Positions 33,672-42,914 of a DNA stretch of 64,000 bases are shown one piece after another; position 1 is the stretch's first letter, and each line of letters starts with the position of its first letter. This DNA comes from Lachnospiraceae bacterium. Lineage in GTDB: Bacteria > Bacillota > Clostridia > Oscillospirales > CAG-272. The notes beneath the pieces are model-generated. The model was not told the DNA's origin. It saw only the letters and a program-made list of their open reading frames with translations, and made no database searches. The stretch spans positions 16,294-80,293 of the forward strand of contig JAKSPT010000010.1 of the NCBI GenBank assembly GCA_024404495.1, read 5' to 3'. The translations under genes and the position numbers were made by a program.

Positions 33672-35033
33672 ATGAAAGTCAGCACGATCACCCCGAACGA
33701 TCCCCTTTTTGCCGGTATGAGCGATACCGAAAAGATCCGCGCCGCCGTGGCGCTTGCCGAAAAGACCGGGATCGGCGAAATCGTCATTCCGCGATACAAC
33801 GAAGAAAGGCAGTCAACGCTGTGGACGATCGAGGATACGATCGCCCTGCCCTCCGATATGACGGTGATCCTCGACGGATGCCGTCTCCGCATGGCGGACG
33901 GTGTGATCGCCACGATGTTCATGAACTCCGCCGCGCGGACGCCGGAGGGCAATACGGCGCAGGGCAAACAGAGACGCATCCGCATCCTCGGAAGAAACGG
34001 CGCCGTCCTCGACGGCGGGAACCCGAACGCGCTCAACGAGCAGACCTCCAAAACGAACGGTCTGCCGCACGTCTCGCGCAATCTGCTGATCTACCTTCAC
34101 AACGTGACCGATTTTGAGGTCTCGGGCTTCACGGTCGAAAATCAGCGCTGGTGGGCGATGGCGTTCATGTTCGCCGATACGGGCACGGTCTCGCATCTGC
34201 ATTTCCGTCTGACCCGTCACGCTTTGGACACGCACGGCGTCTGGCGCAATCAGGACGGCATCGACCTCCGCGTCGGCTGTCACAACATCCTCATCGAGGA
34301 TATCGAGGGCGAAACGGGGGACGATTTCATCGCGCTGACCGCCCTGATGGGTAAGAATCTCGAAGAGCCCGAGCTGACCGACGATCCCGACCGGGATATC
34401 CACGACGTCATCATCCGCGATATCCGGGGCAGATCCAATCTCTGCGCGCTGATCCGTCTCCTCTGTCACCGCGGGCTGAAGATCTACAATATCGCGATGA
34501 ACAACCTCTTTGAGACGACCCGTCCCGGTCTGGAAGCGCGCTCGCAGATGACGCTTCGCATCGGGGACGACGCCGACGCTTATTACGGCGCGCCCGAAAA
34601 TCACGTGAAGCCGGGCGATATGCACGATATCACGATCGACAACGTCTTTTCCCATTCGCTCTGCGTCCTCAACCTCTGCGGCGCGGTGCGCGGTATGACG
34701 GTACGGAATCTTCACGCCGCCCCCGACTGCGGGTACGCCTGCTTCTTCGGCTACTCGGGCGCGACGAACGTCTTCCTCTATCACGAATCGAGAAAGGCGG
34801 AGTACGACGCGATCCGTTACGTTCCCTTCCGCGCGGCTTATCCTGCGATCCTTGAGGATATCACGGTCGAAAACGTCTTCTGCGGCTCGGACGGCACCTA
34901 TGCCCCGGCGGCGATCGGCGCATCGAACGCCGTTCTGCACAACGTCACGGTGCGCGGGCTCCGCGTCGGGGACTCCCTCACCGCGTATCTGCCCTTCTCC
35001 GGCGTGGACGGAGAGCTCCGCATGGAATCCTGA
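33672..35033 (+). CDS. GH28-like polygalacturonase family protein
   Basis: The 453-residue protein is a right-handed beta-helix glycosidase of the GH28/polygalacturonase type. The NQDGIDLRVGCHNILIEDIE segment and GETGDDFIALTA carry the paired aspartates of the GH28 active site. No signal peptide is seen, so it probably acts on imported oligosaccharides in the cytosol. AGGAGG precedes the ATG at 33672; an out-of-frame ATG lies between. It has its own promoter and terminator. Confidence 0.85.
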   Translation: MKVSTITPNDPLFAGMSDTEKIRAAVALAEKTGIGEIVIPRYNEERQSTLWTIEDTIALPSDMTVILDGCRLRMADGVIATMFMNSAARTPEGNTAQGKQRRIRILGRNGAVLDGGNPNALNEQTSKTNGLPHVSRNLLIYLHNVTDFEVSGFTVENQRWWAMAFMFADTGTVSHLHFRLTRHALDTHGVWRNQDGIDLRVGCHNILIEDIEGETGDDFIALTALMGKNLEEPELTDDPDRDIHDVIIRDIRGRSNLCALIRLLCHRGLKIYNIAMNNLFETTRPGLEARSQMTLRIGDDADAYYGAPENHVKPGDMHDITIDNVFSHSLCVLNLCGAVRGMTVRNLHAAPDCGYACFFGYSGATNVFLYHESRKAEYDAIRYVPFRAAYPAILEDITVENVFCGSDGTYAPAAIGASNAVLHNVTVRGLRVGDSLTAYLPFSGVDGELRMES

Positions 35034-35040
35034 ATAAACA

Positions 35041-35078
35041 AAAAACCGCCTCCCGCGTTTGCGGGAGGCGGTTTTTCA
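35041..35078. terminator. Bidirectional terminator between GH28 and rpmA
   Basis: AAACCGCCTCCCGC pairs with GCGGGAGGCGGTTT around GTTT, with A and T tracts on the outer sides, serving both converging genes. Confidence 0.88.
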
Positions 35079-35085
35079 TTGAAAA

Positions 35086-35364
35086 TCAGTCGGTAACGAC
35101 GCTGACGTTCTTCTTGTCACGGGTGACGTGACCGAACTTCACTTTACCGTCAACGAGCGCGAACAGGGTATCATCCTTGCCGCGGCCGACGTTCTCGCCG
35201 GGAAGAATGTGGGTACCGCGCTGTCTGACAATGATATTGCCGGCAACGACAGCCTGACCGTCAGCCTTCTTCACGCCAAGGCGCTTGGACTCGGAATCAC
35301 GGCCGTTCTTGGTAGAACCAACACCCTTTTTATGAGCGAAAAACTGCAGACTGAGCTTTAACAT
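35086..35364 (-). CDS. rpmA: 50S ribosomal protein L27 precursor
   Basis: The 92-residue protein is L27 of the large subunit. Its N-terminus, [17 protein letters not shown], carries the Bacillota-type extension cut after the phenylalanines by the protease Prp before assembly. [18 protein letters not shown] and [10 protein letters not shown] are diagnostic. GGAG lies upstream of the ATG at 35364. It is third in the rplU-prp-rpmA operon. Confidence 0.97.
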   Translation of the reverse strand: MLKLSLQFFAHKKGVGSTKNGRDSESKRLGVKKADGQAVVAGNIIVRQRGTHILPGENVGRGKDDTLFALVDGKVKFGHVTRDKKNVSVVTD

Positions 35365-35398
35365 GGCTTTACTCCTCCGTATTATTTGTTTGAGGATC

Positions 35399-35749
35399 TT
35401 ACTCCTCGACCTCTTCAACGTCGAGATATTCGTAGTAGTCCTCCAGCAGATCCATCAGCTGAAGGTAGTAGGAATACATAAGACCCGCGATCGCGTAGCG
35501 CTTTTCGGGCTCGGCTCCGGTTTCGGGCAGAGCGTCCAGCGCGATGACGCGGACGTCGGTGGTCTCATCGTCGACGGTATAATCGACGTTCGACGCGTAG
35601 GCTACCTCAACGGTATTGATGACGAGCATCGTCATCGCGGACACAGCCGCACATACGATATCCTGACCGGATTCCGCGTAATCCGCGTGACCCGATTCCT
35701 TGAAACCGTAATAAACACCGCCGCGCTTGAAAAACGAAATATGGATCAT
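35399..35749 (-). CDS. prp: Ribosomal-processing cysteine protease Prp
   Basis: The 116-residue protease removes the L27 N-terminal peptide. [20 protein letters not shown] holds the catalytic histidine and cysteine. The acidic C-terminus ([13 protein letters not shown]) is family-typical. I chose the ATG at 35749, preceded by GGAAGGG at eight bases, over a GTG at 35758. It sits between rplU and rpmA, the usual place for the enzyme whose only known substrate is encoded next to it. Confidence 0.95.
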   Translation of the reverse strand: MIHISFFKRGGVYYGFKESGHADYAESGQDIVCAAVSAMTMLVINTVEVAYASNVDYTVDDETTDVRVIALDALPETGAEPEKRYAIAGLMYSYYLQLMDLLEDYYEYLDVEEVEE

Positions 35750-35769
35750 TTCCGACACCCTTCCGGGGA

Positions 35770-36081
35770 TCAGCCGTTGATCGCGGCGATCTGAACCTTG
35801 GTATAGGGCTGTCTGTGGCCGATCTTCTTCTTTTCGTTCTTCTTGGACTTATACTTCATAACGTAGATCTTCTTGCCGCGGCCGTTCTTCACGACGTTCG
35901 CGGTGACGGTAGCGCCCTCTACGACGGGAGTACCGGTGACGAAGGAGTCACCCTTGGAAAGAGCCAGCACCTTGTCAAAGGTAACGGTCTCACCTTCGTT
36001 GACGTCCAACTTCTCGATGAACAGAATATCGCCTTCGTTGACTTTGTACTGCTTTCCGCCTGTTTCAATAACAGCAAACAT
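35770..36081 (-). CDS. rplU: 50S ribosomal protein L21
   Basis: The 103-residue protein is L21: [17 protein letters not shown] at the start and [19 protein letters not shown] near the end are diagnostic. GAGGTG precedes the ATG at 36081. It opens the operon. The leader of about 110 nt contains facing AAAGCG/CGCTTT arms and may be an L21 leader RNA, though I cannot confirm the fold. Confidence 0.97.
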   Translation of the reverse strand: MFAVIETGGKQYKVNEGDILFIEKLDVNEGETVTFDKVLALSKGDSFVTGTPVVEGATVTANVVKNGRGKKIYVMKYKSKKNEKKKIGHRQPYTKVQIAAING

Positions 36082-36195
36082 GAAAAGCACCTCACTTTCA
36101 TACCGCTTTCGCGGCTAAGACTCGCTGAGTACGGTAAAGCGTTTTTCGTATGAAAAAGCGCTTTTTCACAGACCGGACATCATGCGGCATTTTTG

Positions 36196-36225
36196 ATTAT
36201 ACCATGCGGGAACTGTATTTGTCAA
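36196..36225 (-). promoter_or_regulatory. Promoter of rplU-prp-rpmA
   Basis: TTGACA (36220-36225), 18 bp, TATAAT (36196-36201) on the minus strand. Confidence 0.85.
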
Positions 36226-36292
36226 GCGTTTTCGGGGAATTTGTGTTAATTATTTATGAACTCCGACGTGCTCTTCCCTTTTTGCAAAACCG

Positions 36293-36327
36293 TTAAAAAA
36301 TCGTTCCGGCGAACCGGAACGATTTTT
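36293..36327 (-). terminator. Terminator of nrdD-trxB
   Basis: AAAAATCGTTCCGG pairs with CCGGAACGATTTTT around a four-base loop, eight bases past the trxB stop. Confidence 0.9.
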
Positions 36328-36334
36328 CGTTTTC

Positions 36335-37243
36335 TTATTTTCCGTCGAGGAAATCGCACGCTGCGAGCGCGGCGATGGCGCCGTCCGCAGCCGCGGTCGC
36401 GACCTGACGGATGCGCTTGGTGCGGCAGTCGCCCGCGACGAAGACGCCCTTCGTCCCCGTGACACAGCTTTCGTCCGCCTTCGCGTAGCCGCGCGGATCA
36501 AGGTCGATCAGAGCGGCGAACGGTTCGTTCTGCGGAACGAGCCCGATCGCGATGAAGAGACCGTCCAGCTTCAGATCCTTCTTTTCGCCGGTCGCGGTCT
36601 TTTCCACGGTAACGCCGGTCAGATCGTTTTCGCCGAGAACGGCGGTCACGACCGTACCGAGGATGACTTCCACGTTGTCCTTCGCGGCGAGCTGATCGCA
36701 GAGTGCCTTTTCGCCGGTGAGGAAGTCGAGGTTCTGGATGACGGTGACCTTCTTTGCCTGATCTGCCAGAAGCAAGGCTTCCTGCAGTGCGGAGTTGCCG
36801 CCGCCGACGACGCCGACCTCCTTGCCCTGATAGAATGCGCCGTCGCAGACCGCGCAGAAGGAGATGCCGCTGCCGATGAGGTTTTCCTCGTTTTCCAGAC
36901 CGATCAGACGGTGACGGGCGCCGGTCGCAACGACGATCGCGCGGCACTCAAAGTCGCCGCCGTCGGTGTGGACGGTCTTCACTTCCCCGTCGGTGACCGA
37001 AAGCACCTCGGCGGATTCGACCTCGGCGCCCTGCGAGAGCACCTGATCGACCAGCTTCTCGGCGAATTCGTTGCCCGAAAGCGCCGTGAAGCCGGGAATG
37101 TTCTCCACCTTCGGCGAGTAGGTGATCTGCCCGCCGAAGACGGCTTTTTCAATGACGAGAACGGTTTTGTTGGCGCGTCTTGCATAGACCGCCGCGGTCA
37201 GTCCGGCGGGACCGCCGCCGATGACGATGATATCGTAAATCAT
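36335..37243 (-). CDS. trxB: Thioredoxin reductase
   Basis: The 302-residue flavoenzyme passes electrons from NADPH through FAD and a CAVC disulfide (near residue 134, GISFCAVCDGAFYQG) to a thioredoxin-like partner. The FAD motif GGGPAGLTAAVYARRA and the NADPH motif GGGNSALQEALLLA are intact, as is GVFVAGDCR. It begins nine bases after nrdD. The likely partner is the redoxin domain fused to NrdD. No RBS gap exists beyond that junction, so the two are co-transcribed and coupled. Confidence 0.95.
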   Translation of the reverse strand: MIYDIIVIGGGPAGLTAAVYARRANKTVLVIEKAVFGGQITYSPKVENIPGFTALSGNEFAEKLVDQVLSQGAEVESAEVLSVTDGEVKTVHTDGGDFECRAIVVATGARHRLIGLENEENLIGSGISFCAVCDGAFYQGKEVGVVGGGNSALQEALLLADQAKKVTVIQNLDFLTGEKALCDQLAAKDNVEVILGTVVTAVLGENDLTGVTVEKTATGEKKDLKLDGLFIAIGLVPQNEPFAALIDLDPRGYAKADESCVTGTKGVFVAGDCRTKRIRQVATAAADGAIAALAACDFLDGK

Positions 37244-37252
37244 ATCGTTCGA

Positions 37253-39625
37253 TCAGACGTTCAGGAATTTCTTGATATCCGAAACGCCGCAGAACTTGGA
37301 GGCGCTGCCGTCCTTGACGATGACGAGCGTGGGCGCCTGCTTGACACCGAGCTTCACCGCGAGGTCTGCGTGCTCGGTGGCGTACAGCTTTTCGTAAGCG
37401 AAGCCCGCTTTATCGAGGATCGCGCAGGCGATCTTGCAGTTCGGGCAGGTGGGAGTAGCGAAGAGATACACGGCGTCGGAGAGGGCCTCTTCCTTCTTTT
37501 CCTCCGCGGGAGCCTGTGCGGCTTCGCCGGGCTTGCCGTGGTTCAGATAGGATTTGGAGAGGTCGTAAACGCGGCGGTCCTTGAACTCCTGCGTTTTGCC
37601 GACGTTCCAGTTCTGAACGGGACGGTAATAACCGGTGATACGGCTGTAAACCTCGGTCTTTTCGCCGCACTCGGGGCACTCGAAGACCTCGCCCGCGATA
37701 TAGCCGTGGGTCTTGCAGATCGAGTAGGTGGGAGAAAGCGTGTAGTACGGGAGCTTATAGTTCTCCGCGATCTTGCGGACGAGGTTCGCGGCGGACTTCC
37801 AGTCGGGCAGCTTCTCGCCGAGGAAGGCGTGGAAGACGGTACCGGAGGTATAAAGGGTCTGCAGCTCGTCCTGAATGTCAAGCGCCGAGAAGATGTCCTC
37901 GGTGTAGCCGACCGGGAGGTGAGAGCTGTTGGTATAGTAAGGCGTGTCGCCCGGCTTCTTCGCAGCGGTCACGATATCGGGATAGCGCTCGACGTCGTGC
38001 TTTGCGAGGCGGTAAGCGGTCGATTCCGCGGGGGTCGCTTCGAGGTTATAGAGATCGCCGTACTGCTCCTGATAGTCGGAGAGGCGCTCTCTCATGTGGT
38101 TGAGGACGTCCTTGGTGAATTCCTGCGCCTCCTCGTTCGTCAGGTCCTTGCCGATCCACTTCGCGTTGAGGCAGGCTTCGTTCATACCGACCAGACCGAT
38201 CGTGGAGAAGTGGTTGGCGAAGGTGCCGAGGTAACGTCTGGTGTAGGGGTACAGACCGTTATCGAGGAACTTGGTGATGACCGTGCGCTTGATCTTCAGC
38301 GAGCGGGCGGAAATGTCCATCATCTTATCGAGACGAGCGTAGAAATCCTTTTCGTCCTTCGCGAGATACGCGATACGGGGCATATTGATCGTGACGACGC
38401 CGACCGAACCGGTGCTCTCACCGCTGCCGAAGAAGCCGCCGGACTTCTTGCGGAGCTCGCGGAGGTCGAGGCGGAGGCGGCAGCACATCGAACGGACGTC
38501 GCTCGGCTCCATATCGGAGTTGATATAGTTGGAGAAATAAGGCGTGCCGTACTTCGAGGTCATCTCGAAGAGGAGGCGGTTATTCTCGGTCTCGGACCAG
38601 TCGAAGCCGGCAGTGATCGAGTACGTAGGGATCGGGTACTGGAAGCCGCGGCCGTTGGCGTCGCCCTCGATCATCGTTTCGAGGAACGCCTTATTGATCA
38701 TATCCATCTCGGGCTTGCAGTCCTTGTACTTGAAGTCAAGCTCCTTGCCGCCGACGATGCAGTTCAGCTCGGCAAGGTCGTTCGGGACCGTCCAGTCGAG
38801 GGTGATGTTCGAGAAGGGAGCCTGCGTGCCCCAGCGGGAGGGAGTGTTCACGCCGTAAACGAAGGACTGGATGCAGTTCTTGACCTCGTAGTACGAGAGG
38901 TTATCGACCTTGACGAAGGGAGCGAGGTAGGTATCGAAGGAGGAGAATGCCTGCGCGCCCGCCCACTCGTTCTGCATAATGCCGAGGAAGTTGACCATCT
39001 GATTGCAGAGGGAAACGAGGTGCTTCGCCGGGGCGGAGGTGATCTTGCCGGTGACGCCGCCGAGGCCCTCCTTGATGAGCTGCTTCAGCGACCAGCCCGC
39101 GCAGTAACCGGTCAGCATCGAAAGGTCGTGGATGTGGATATCCGCGTCGTGATGCGCCTTGCCGATCTCCTCGTCGTAGACCTCGGAGAGCCAGTAGTTC
39201 GCGGTGATCGCGCCCGAGTTGGAAAGGATCAGACCGCCGACCGAATAGGTGACGGTGGAGTTTTCCTTCACGCGCCAGTCGTTGATCTTCAGATAATCGT
39301 CGACCGTCTTCTTGTAGTCGATGATGGTGTCGCTCAGATTACGCAGCTTCTCGTGCTGCTTACGGTAAAGGATATACGCCTTTGCCACGTCGTCGTAGCC
39401 TGCCTTGCTGAGGACGCTCTCGACGCTGTCCTGGATCGCCTCGACCGTGATCAGCTTGTCCTTGACCTTCGGCTCAAAATCCGAGGTGACCTTCAGGACC
39501 AGAAAGTCGATCATATCGGGGTGATAGTTCTTTTCGCAGGCCTCAAATGCCTTGATGATCGCCGCTTTGATCTTGTTCAGATCAAATTCAACGATTTTGC
39601 CGTCGCGTTTTACTACGTTGTACAT
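37253..39625 (-). CDS. nrdD: Anaerobic ribonucleoside-triphosphate reductase with fused redoxin domain
   Basis: The 790-residue protein is a class III reductase. An ATP-cone (1-90) is followed by the ten-stranded barrel (TPSRWGTQAPFSNITLDWTV, SMCCRLRLDL). A zinc-binding segment follows (CKTH near 637, CPEC 650-653), then the glycyl-radical motif SRITGYYRPVQNWNVGKTQE with Gly665. A proline/glutamate linker (700-714) joins a thioredoxin/glutaredoxin-like domain (715-790) with CPNC at 727-730 and the cis-proline QAPT. The RITGYY...WNVGK radical loop differs from the formate-using E. coli type and fits thioredoxin-dependent forms. The activase gene nrdG is not in the window. Confidence 0.95.
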   Translation of the reverse strand: MYNVVKRDGKIVEFDLNKIKAAIIKAFEACEKNYHPDMIDFLVLKVTSDFEPKVKDKLITVEAIQDSVESVLSKAGYDDVAKAYILYRKQHEKLRNLSDTIIDYKKTVDDYLKINDWRVKENSTVTYSVGGLILSNSGAITANYWLSEVYDEEIGKAHHDADIHIHDLSMLTGYCAGWSLKQLIKEGLGGVTGKITSAPAKHLVSLCNQMVNFLGIMQNEWAGAQAFSSFDTYLAPFVKVDNLSYYEVKNCIQSFVYGVNTPSRWGTQAPFSNITLDWTVPNDLAELNCIVGGKELDFKYKDCKPEMDMINKAFLETMIEGDANGRGFQYPIPTYSITAGFDWSETENNRLLFEMTSKYGTPYFSNYINSDMEPSDVRSMCCRLRLDLRELRKKSGGFFGSGESTGSVGVVTINMPRIAYLAKDEKDFYARLDKMMDISARSLKIKRTVITKFLDNGLYPYTRRYLGTFANHFSTIGLVGMNEACLNAKWIGKDLTNEEAQEFTKDVLNHMRERLSDYQEQYGDLYNLEATPAESTAYRLAKHDVERYPDIVTAAKKPGDTPYYTNSSHLPVGYTEDIFSALDIQDELQTLYTSGTVFHAFLGEKLPDWKSAANLVRKIAENYKLPYYTLSPTYSICKTHGYIAGEVFECPECGEKTEVYSRITGYYRPVQNWNVGKTQEFKDRRVYDLSKSYLNHGKPGEAAQAPAEEKKEEALSDAVYLFATPTCPNCKIACAILDKAGFAYEKLYATEHADLAVKLGVKQAPTLVIVKDGSASKFCGVSDIKKFLNV

Positions 39626-39719
39626 TTCTTTTCCTCTTTCTCTCTTTTCTTCTTTATATCAACCTTTTGGGCACGGATGAAAAGACGGGCGGGTTCTTCC
39701 CCGTCAGCGTTCGTGAAAG

Positions 39720-39748
39720 AGTATATCATATATTTAGTGTGCTGTCAA
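39720..39748 (-). promoter_or_regulatory. Promoter of nrdD
   Basis: TTGACA (39743-39748), 17 bp, TATACT (39720-39725) on the minus strand. The leader of about 90 nt has no notable hairpin. Confidence 0.85.
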
Positions 39749-39771
39749 TAGATTTATACAATATCTTGTGG
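39725..39771 (-). promoter_or_regulatory. Two NrdR boxes over the nrdD promoter
   Basis: Box 1, 39756-39771, ATACAATATCTTGTGG, lies just upstream of the -35. Box 2, 39725-39740, ATCATATATTTAGTGT, lies in the promoter spacer. They match the palindromic NrdR consensus at about 13 and 11 of 16 positions. Their 31-bp offset (three helical turns) is the classic NrdR arrangement. Confidence 0.8.
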
Positions 39772-39824
39772 TTTTTGCGTCATAAATTTACGGCACAAAT
39801 TTTGTGCGAAATGCGAAGGGCAAC

Positions 39825-40108
39825 GAACGCGGGGATGCGAGGGGACGCGATGTTCTTTCTCTGAGAGAAAGAACCAAAGAGGCATAAGGGGTACATAATG
39901 TTTGGGTACTCCGAATACAGCTTCTTTGTTCCCGGGAGAAATCATCTTCGGTGATCTCCCGTCCCGATCCGCCTCCCCCGGTGTCTTCGCATTGCGCGCT
40001 GCTGCGTCAGCTTTATCCGAAGCACCGCACCCTCATTCAGTCGGTTCAAAAGTAACTGAAAAAGGCATCCCCGTGATTCGTCACGGGGATGCCTTCTGTC
40101 TTTTTTTC
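39825..40108 (+). repeat. Dispersed RNA-like element, copy C
   Basis: Hairpin GTTCTTTCTC-TGA-GAGAAAGAAC (39852-39874), CAAAGAGGCATAAGGGGTA, an internal GGGAGA..ATCA/TGAT..CTCCC stem, conserved core (39980-40005), and a terminator hairpin (40061-40095) followed by CTGTCTTTTTTTC. This is the only copy not placed behind a same-strand gene; it lies upstream of nrdD in opposite orientation. Confidence 0.88.
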
Positions 40109-40245
40109 TTTCTCGTCCGCTAATCTTTGGGCGGTGTGAGGGCTCCCTTGGTTTCAAATCCTTCGGATCTGCGGGAGCTCCCGCACAGCGGGTGAGGGAT
40201 TGTACCTCTTTCCCGTCCGCTTTTTTTGGAAGTACATCGTAGGGC
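40109..40245. repeat. Tail of copy C with a nested insertion of about 95 bp
   Basis: After the terminator, copies C and E share a tail (CTCGTCCGC ... ATACATCGTAGGGC). In C the tail is split by about 95 bp flanked by TTTCTCGTCCGCT and TTTCCCGTCCGCT. The insert holds small palindromes such as GGAGCTCC with flanking CCCGC/GCGGG. Confidence 0.6.
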
Positions 40246-40323
40246 GGGGGCTCTGTCCCCCGCCGCACCTCGATCGCGTCCGCTTCCCTTTCGGCAGCGT
40301 CGTATCGCGTTTTCCGAGCATAA

Positions 40324-40351
40324 AGAAAAAGCCGCCCTCGTATGAAGGCGG
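40324..40351 (-). terminator. Terminator of the five-gene redox operon
   Basis: CCGCC pairs with GGGCGG on the minus strand, followed by CTTTTTCTTT. It starts just past the acetyltransferase stop. Confidence 0.75.
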
Positions 40352-40357
40352 TATGAT

Positions 40358-40996
40358 TCAGAGGTACTCTTTCAGTTTTTCCCACGCCCCGGGGTCGGAG
40401 GAGGTGAGATACGGGATCATTTCGTTGATCTCTTCGACGGAGCGGTCCCACCAACGCAGTTTTTCAAGAAAAGCGACCGTTTCCTCGTCAAAGCGGTACC
40501 GTACCACCCTTGCCGGGTCGCCGACGGCGACCGCGTAAGGCGGAATATCCGAGGCGACGGTGCTGTTCAGTCCGATGATCGCGCCGTCCCCGATATGCAC
40601 GCCGGGAAGCACCGTGACGTTCTGACCGATCCACACGTCGTTCCCGACCACGGTATCTCCCTTCAGCGGGAGGTCGGAGGGTTCGGGCGGGGGCATCTCC
40701 CAACCCTTCATAATGTAGAAAGGAAAGGTCGTCAGCACGTTCATCTGATGGTTCGCGCCGTTCATTACGAATTCGACGCCCGCCGCGATCTGACAGAACT
40801 TCCCGATCACGAGCTTATCGCCGTTCCATTCGTAAAGGTGGGTGACGTGCTTTTCAAAATCGGCGTCCGAAAAATAGGTGAAATCGCCGACCGTGATATT
40901 CGGGTTCGTTACCGTCGGGCGGATATTCGTCACCGATTCCCCGACGCGGAGCGGAAAAACCGCCGCCGGGTCGGGCGTGATGCCGTCTTTTTTCAT
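40358..40996 (-). CDS. Vat-like xenobiotic acetyltransferase (left-handed beta-helix)
   Basis: The 212-residue protein resembles the Vat/CatB xenobiotic acetyltransferases, trimeric hexapeptide-repeat enzymes that transfer acetyl from acetyl-CoA to streptogramin A or chloramphenicol. [20 protein letters not shown], the active-site segment [16 protein letters not shown] with the catalytic histidine, and hexapeptide repeats ([20 protein letters not shown]) are visible. The ATG at 40996 with GAGG is chosen over a TTG at 41002. It is the last gene of an operon of oxidoreductases, so a metabolite, not a drug, may be the true acceptor. Confidence 0.85.
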   Translation of the reverse strand: MKKDGITPDPAAVFPLRVGESVTNIRPTVTNPNITVGDFTYFSDADFEKHVTHLYEWNGDKLVIGKFCQIAAGVEFVMNGANHQMNVLTTFPFYIMKGWEMPPPEPSDLPLKGDTVVGNDVWIGQNVTVLPGVHIGDGAIIGLNSTVASDIPPYAVAVGDPARVVRYRFDEETVAFLEKLRWWDRSVEEINEMIPYLTSSDPGAWEKLKEYL

Positions 40997-41006
40997 TTTC
41001 AAAGCC

Positions 41007-42914
41007 TCATTTCAGGTTTCTGTTTTCGCGGTAGCCCTGCCACACGACCTCGAAGGAATCGGAGGTATCGGGGATCGGACGGACGGGACGCCAAGCGGCT
41101 TTCGGCTGTCCTTCCCCGTCGAGCGACACGGTCTGGATCCTGTCCGCGGCGGTGCCGGTCGGCGGCAGGAAGCGGAACGCCTCGGGGAGCCCGGGGCGGA
41201 GAACGCCGTTTTTGCTCACCGTGATCGCCGAGCCGCGCGAAGCGCCGACCGTTTCCGCGTAATCGAGCATCGCGGTCAGCACAGCGAGAGCGGTGACGAT
41301 CAGATCCTTCGCGCGGTAAGCGGCAAAGGCGTCGGGCGTGCGGAGCGAGGAAAGGTTTTCTTCCTCTTTTTTCAGCTCGGAAAGGAACGCCGCGATCGCG
41401 TCCGGTTCACGGATCGCCGCGCCGACCTTACTCATCCCGTCGCGCACCCGGCGGATGAGAGAAAGGGCGTTTTCCTCTCCGTCGGTCAGCGAAGAGAGGA
41501 AAGCAAGATGTGTTTTTTCGGCATCGGCAAGCGCGGTCTCAAACTCCGCGTCGGTGACCGGCGCTTTTTCTATGAAGGACAGATGCTCCGCGGCGCGGAG
41601 CGAGCCGACCTGCCCGGCGTTGAGCGCGCTTCCGCCCGGTCTTCTGACGCCGTGCGTTCCGGCACATTCACCGGCGGCGTAGAGCCCCGTGACGCGGGTC
41701 TGCCAATGGTGATCGACAGAGATGCCGCCGTTATGGTGCTGGGCGCAGAGGGCGATTTTCACCCGTTCCGAAGCAAGGTCAACGCCCTTCGAGCGGTAGA
41801 GCGCGATCGCGGGAGCGTTCATTTTTTCCAGTCTTTCGATCGGTGTGCCGAAGCAGGCGGCGCATTTTTCAAGATAGACCCTTGCCTCGTCGGAAAGGCG
41901 GGAAAAGTCGATCTCCTTCAGTCCGAAGGGGTTTTTCCGGTAGTCGAGATATACCCTTCTGCCCTTCATTTTTTCTTCGCGGTAGACGAGGAGGTCGATG
42001 ACCGAGGAGCCGTTTTCGGCTTTCGCGGAGTCGAAGGGCCACTGATAGCCCTTGAGAAAGACCGCCGAGAGCGCGGCATAGGGATCGCCGCCGAAATCGT
42101 CGAGGAGGAATTCCCGCTCGTCCCCGTCCTCTCCGACTGAGACGAAGCAGGGGAGCACCTGCATATAGGTGCCCGACACGTTCCAGCGCGGAGAAACGGT
42201 GGCAAGACCGTACTGCCACTCGGTGAGGTTCTGCGTTTCCGCTCCTGCACGGAGCGCGAGTCCGGTCGAACCGGTCTGGGAAGCGGGATACACGCTGTCG
42301 GCGTAGAGCCCCGCGGGACCTCCGGTGCAGAGGACGACGTTTTCGGTGCGGAAGGCGGTGAGGCCTCCCTTTTCGTCGACGCAGAGGAGACCGACGGTCT
42401 TCCGTCCGGTTTTCGTCGGGACGGTCAGGACCTCGACCGCCGTCAGGTGATCGAAGACCGGGATCTTCATTTCCCTTGCACGCTTTTCGAGCGCCTCGGT
42501 CATAAACTTCGAGGTCAGCGGTCCCGCGCTCGTCGCGCGTTCGCCGGGATCGTGGTCGGTCTTATAGCCGGTATAGCAGCCGTAGCGGTCGGTCGGAAAT
42601 TCCACGCCCGCCGAAACGAGGTTCAGGAAGCAGGGGACCGAAAGCGCCGCCTCGCAGAGGGCGTTGTCTCCGTCGACCGCGCCGCCCGCGAAGAGATCCT
42701 CCGCCATCGCGCAAATGCTGTCCGGATGGGAACCGGAGAGCGAGAGCTTATAGTAGGTCTGCTTGTCGCTCCCTGCGTTGCGGGAGGTCCCGGCAAGCAC
42801 GTTTTCGGTGACGAGCGCGACCGTTTTCTTCCCGAACGAGGCAATCCGGCAGGCGGCGTTCCATCCCGCCGCGCCCGAGCCGACGACCACCGCGCCGTAT
42901 TCGTAAATTATCAT
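41007..42914 (-). CDS. FAD-binding fumarate reductase/succinate dehydrogenase-type flavoprotein
   Basis: The 635-residue protein opens with a dinucleotide-binding motif ([20 protein letters not shown]) and has the FAD segments [33 protein letters not shown], and [13 protein letters not shown] with [17 protein letters not shown]. It resembles soluble fumarate reductase-like flavoproteins that reduce activated double bonds. No signal or heme motif is seen, so it is cytosolic and needs an external donor. The ATG at 42914 overlaps the SDR stop (TGATG). Confidence 0.85.
   Translation of the reverse strand: MIIYEYGAVVVGSGAAGWNAACRIASFGKKTVALVTENVLAGTSRNAGSDKQTYYKLSLSGSHPDSICAMAEDLFAGGAVDGDNALCEAALSVPCFLNLVSAGVEFPTDRYGCYTGYKTDHDPGERATSAGPLTSKFMTEALEKRAREMKIPVFDHLTAVEVLTVPTKTGRKTVGLLCVDEKGGLTAFRTENVVLCTGGPAGLYADSVYPASQTGSTGLALRAGAETQNLTEWQYGLATVSPRWNVSGTYMQVLPCFVSVGEDGDEREFLLDDFGGDPYAALSAVFLKGYQWPFDSAKAENGSSVIDLLVYREEKMKGRRVYLDYRKNPFGLKEIDFSRLSDEARVYLEKCAACFGTPIERLEKMNAPAIALYRSKGVDLASERVKIALCAQHHNGGISVDHHWQTRVTGLYAAGECAGTHGVRRPGGSALNAGQVGSLRAAEHLSFIEKAPVTDAEFETALADAEKTHLAFLSSLTDGEENALSLIRRVRDGMSKVGAAIREPDAIAAFLSELKKEEENLSSLRTPDAFAAYRAKDLIVTALAVLTAMLDYAETVGASRGSAITVSKNGVLRPGLPEAFRFLPPTGTAADRIQTVSLDGEGQPKAAWRPVRPIPDTSDSFEVVWQGYRENRNLK

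Noticed and set aside
36911..39751. A 946-codon open frame on the plus strand across nrdD and trxB
   Set aside because: It is the antisense shadow of two certain genes, its translation is low-complexity and acidic/basic-biased, and GC-rich codon use on the other strand explains the lack of stops.
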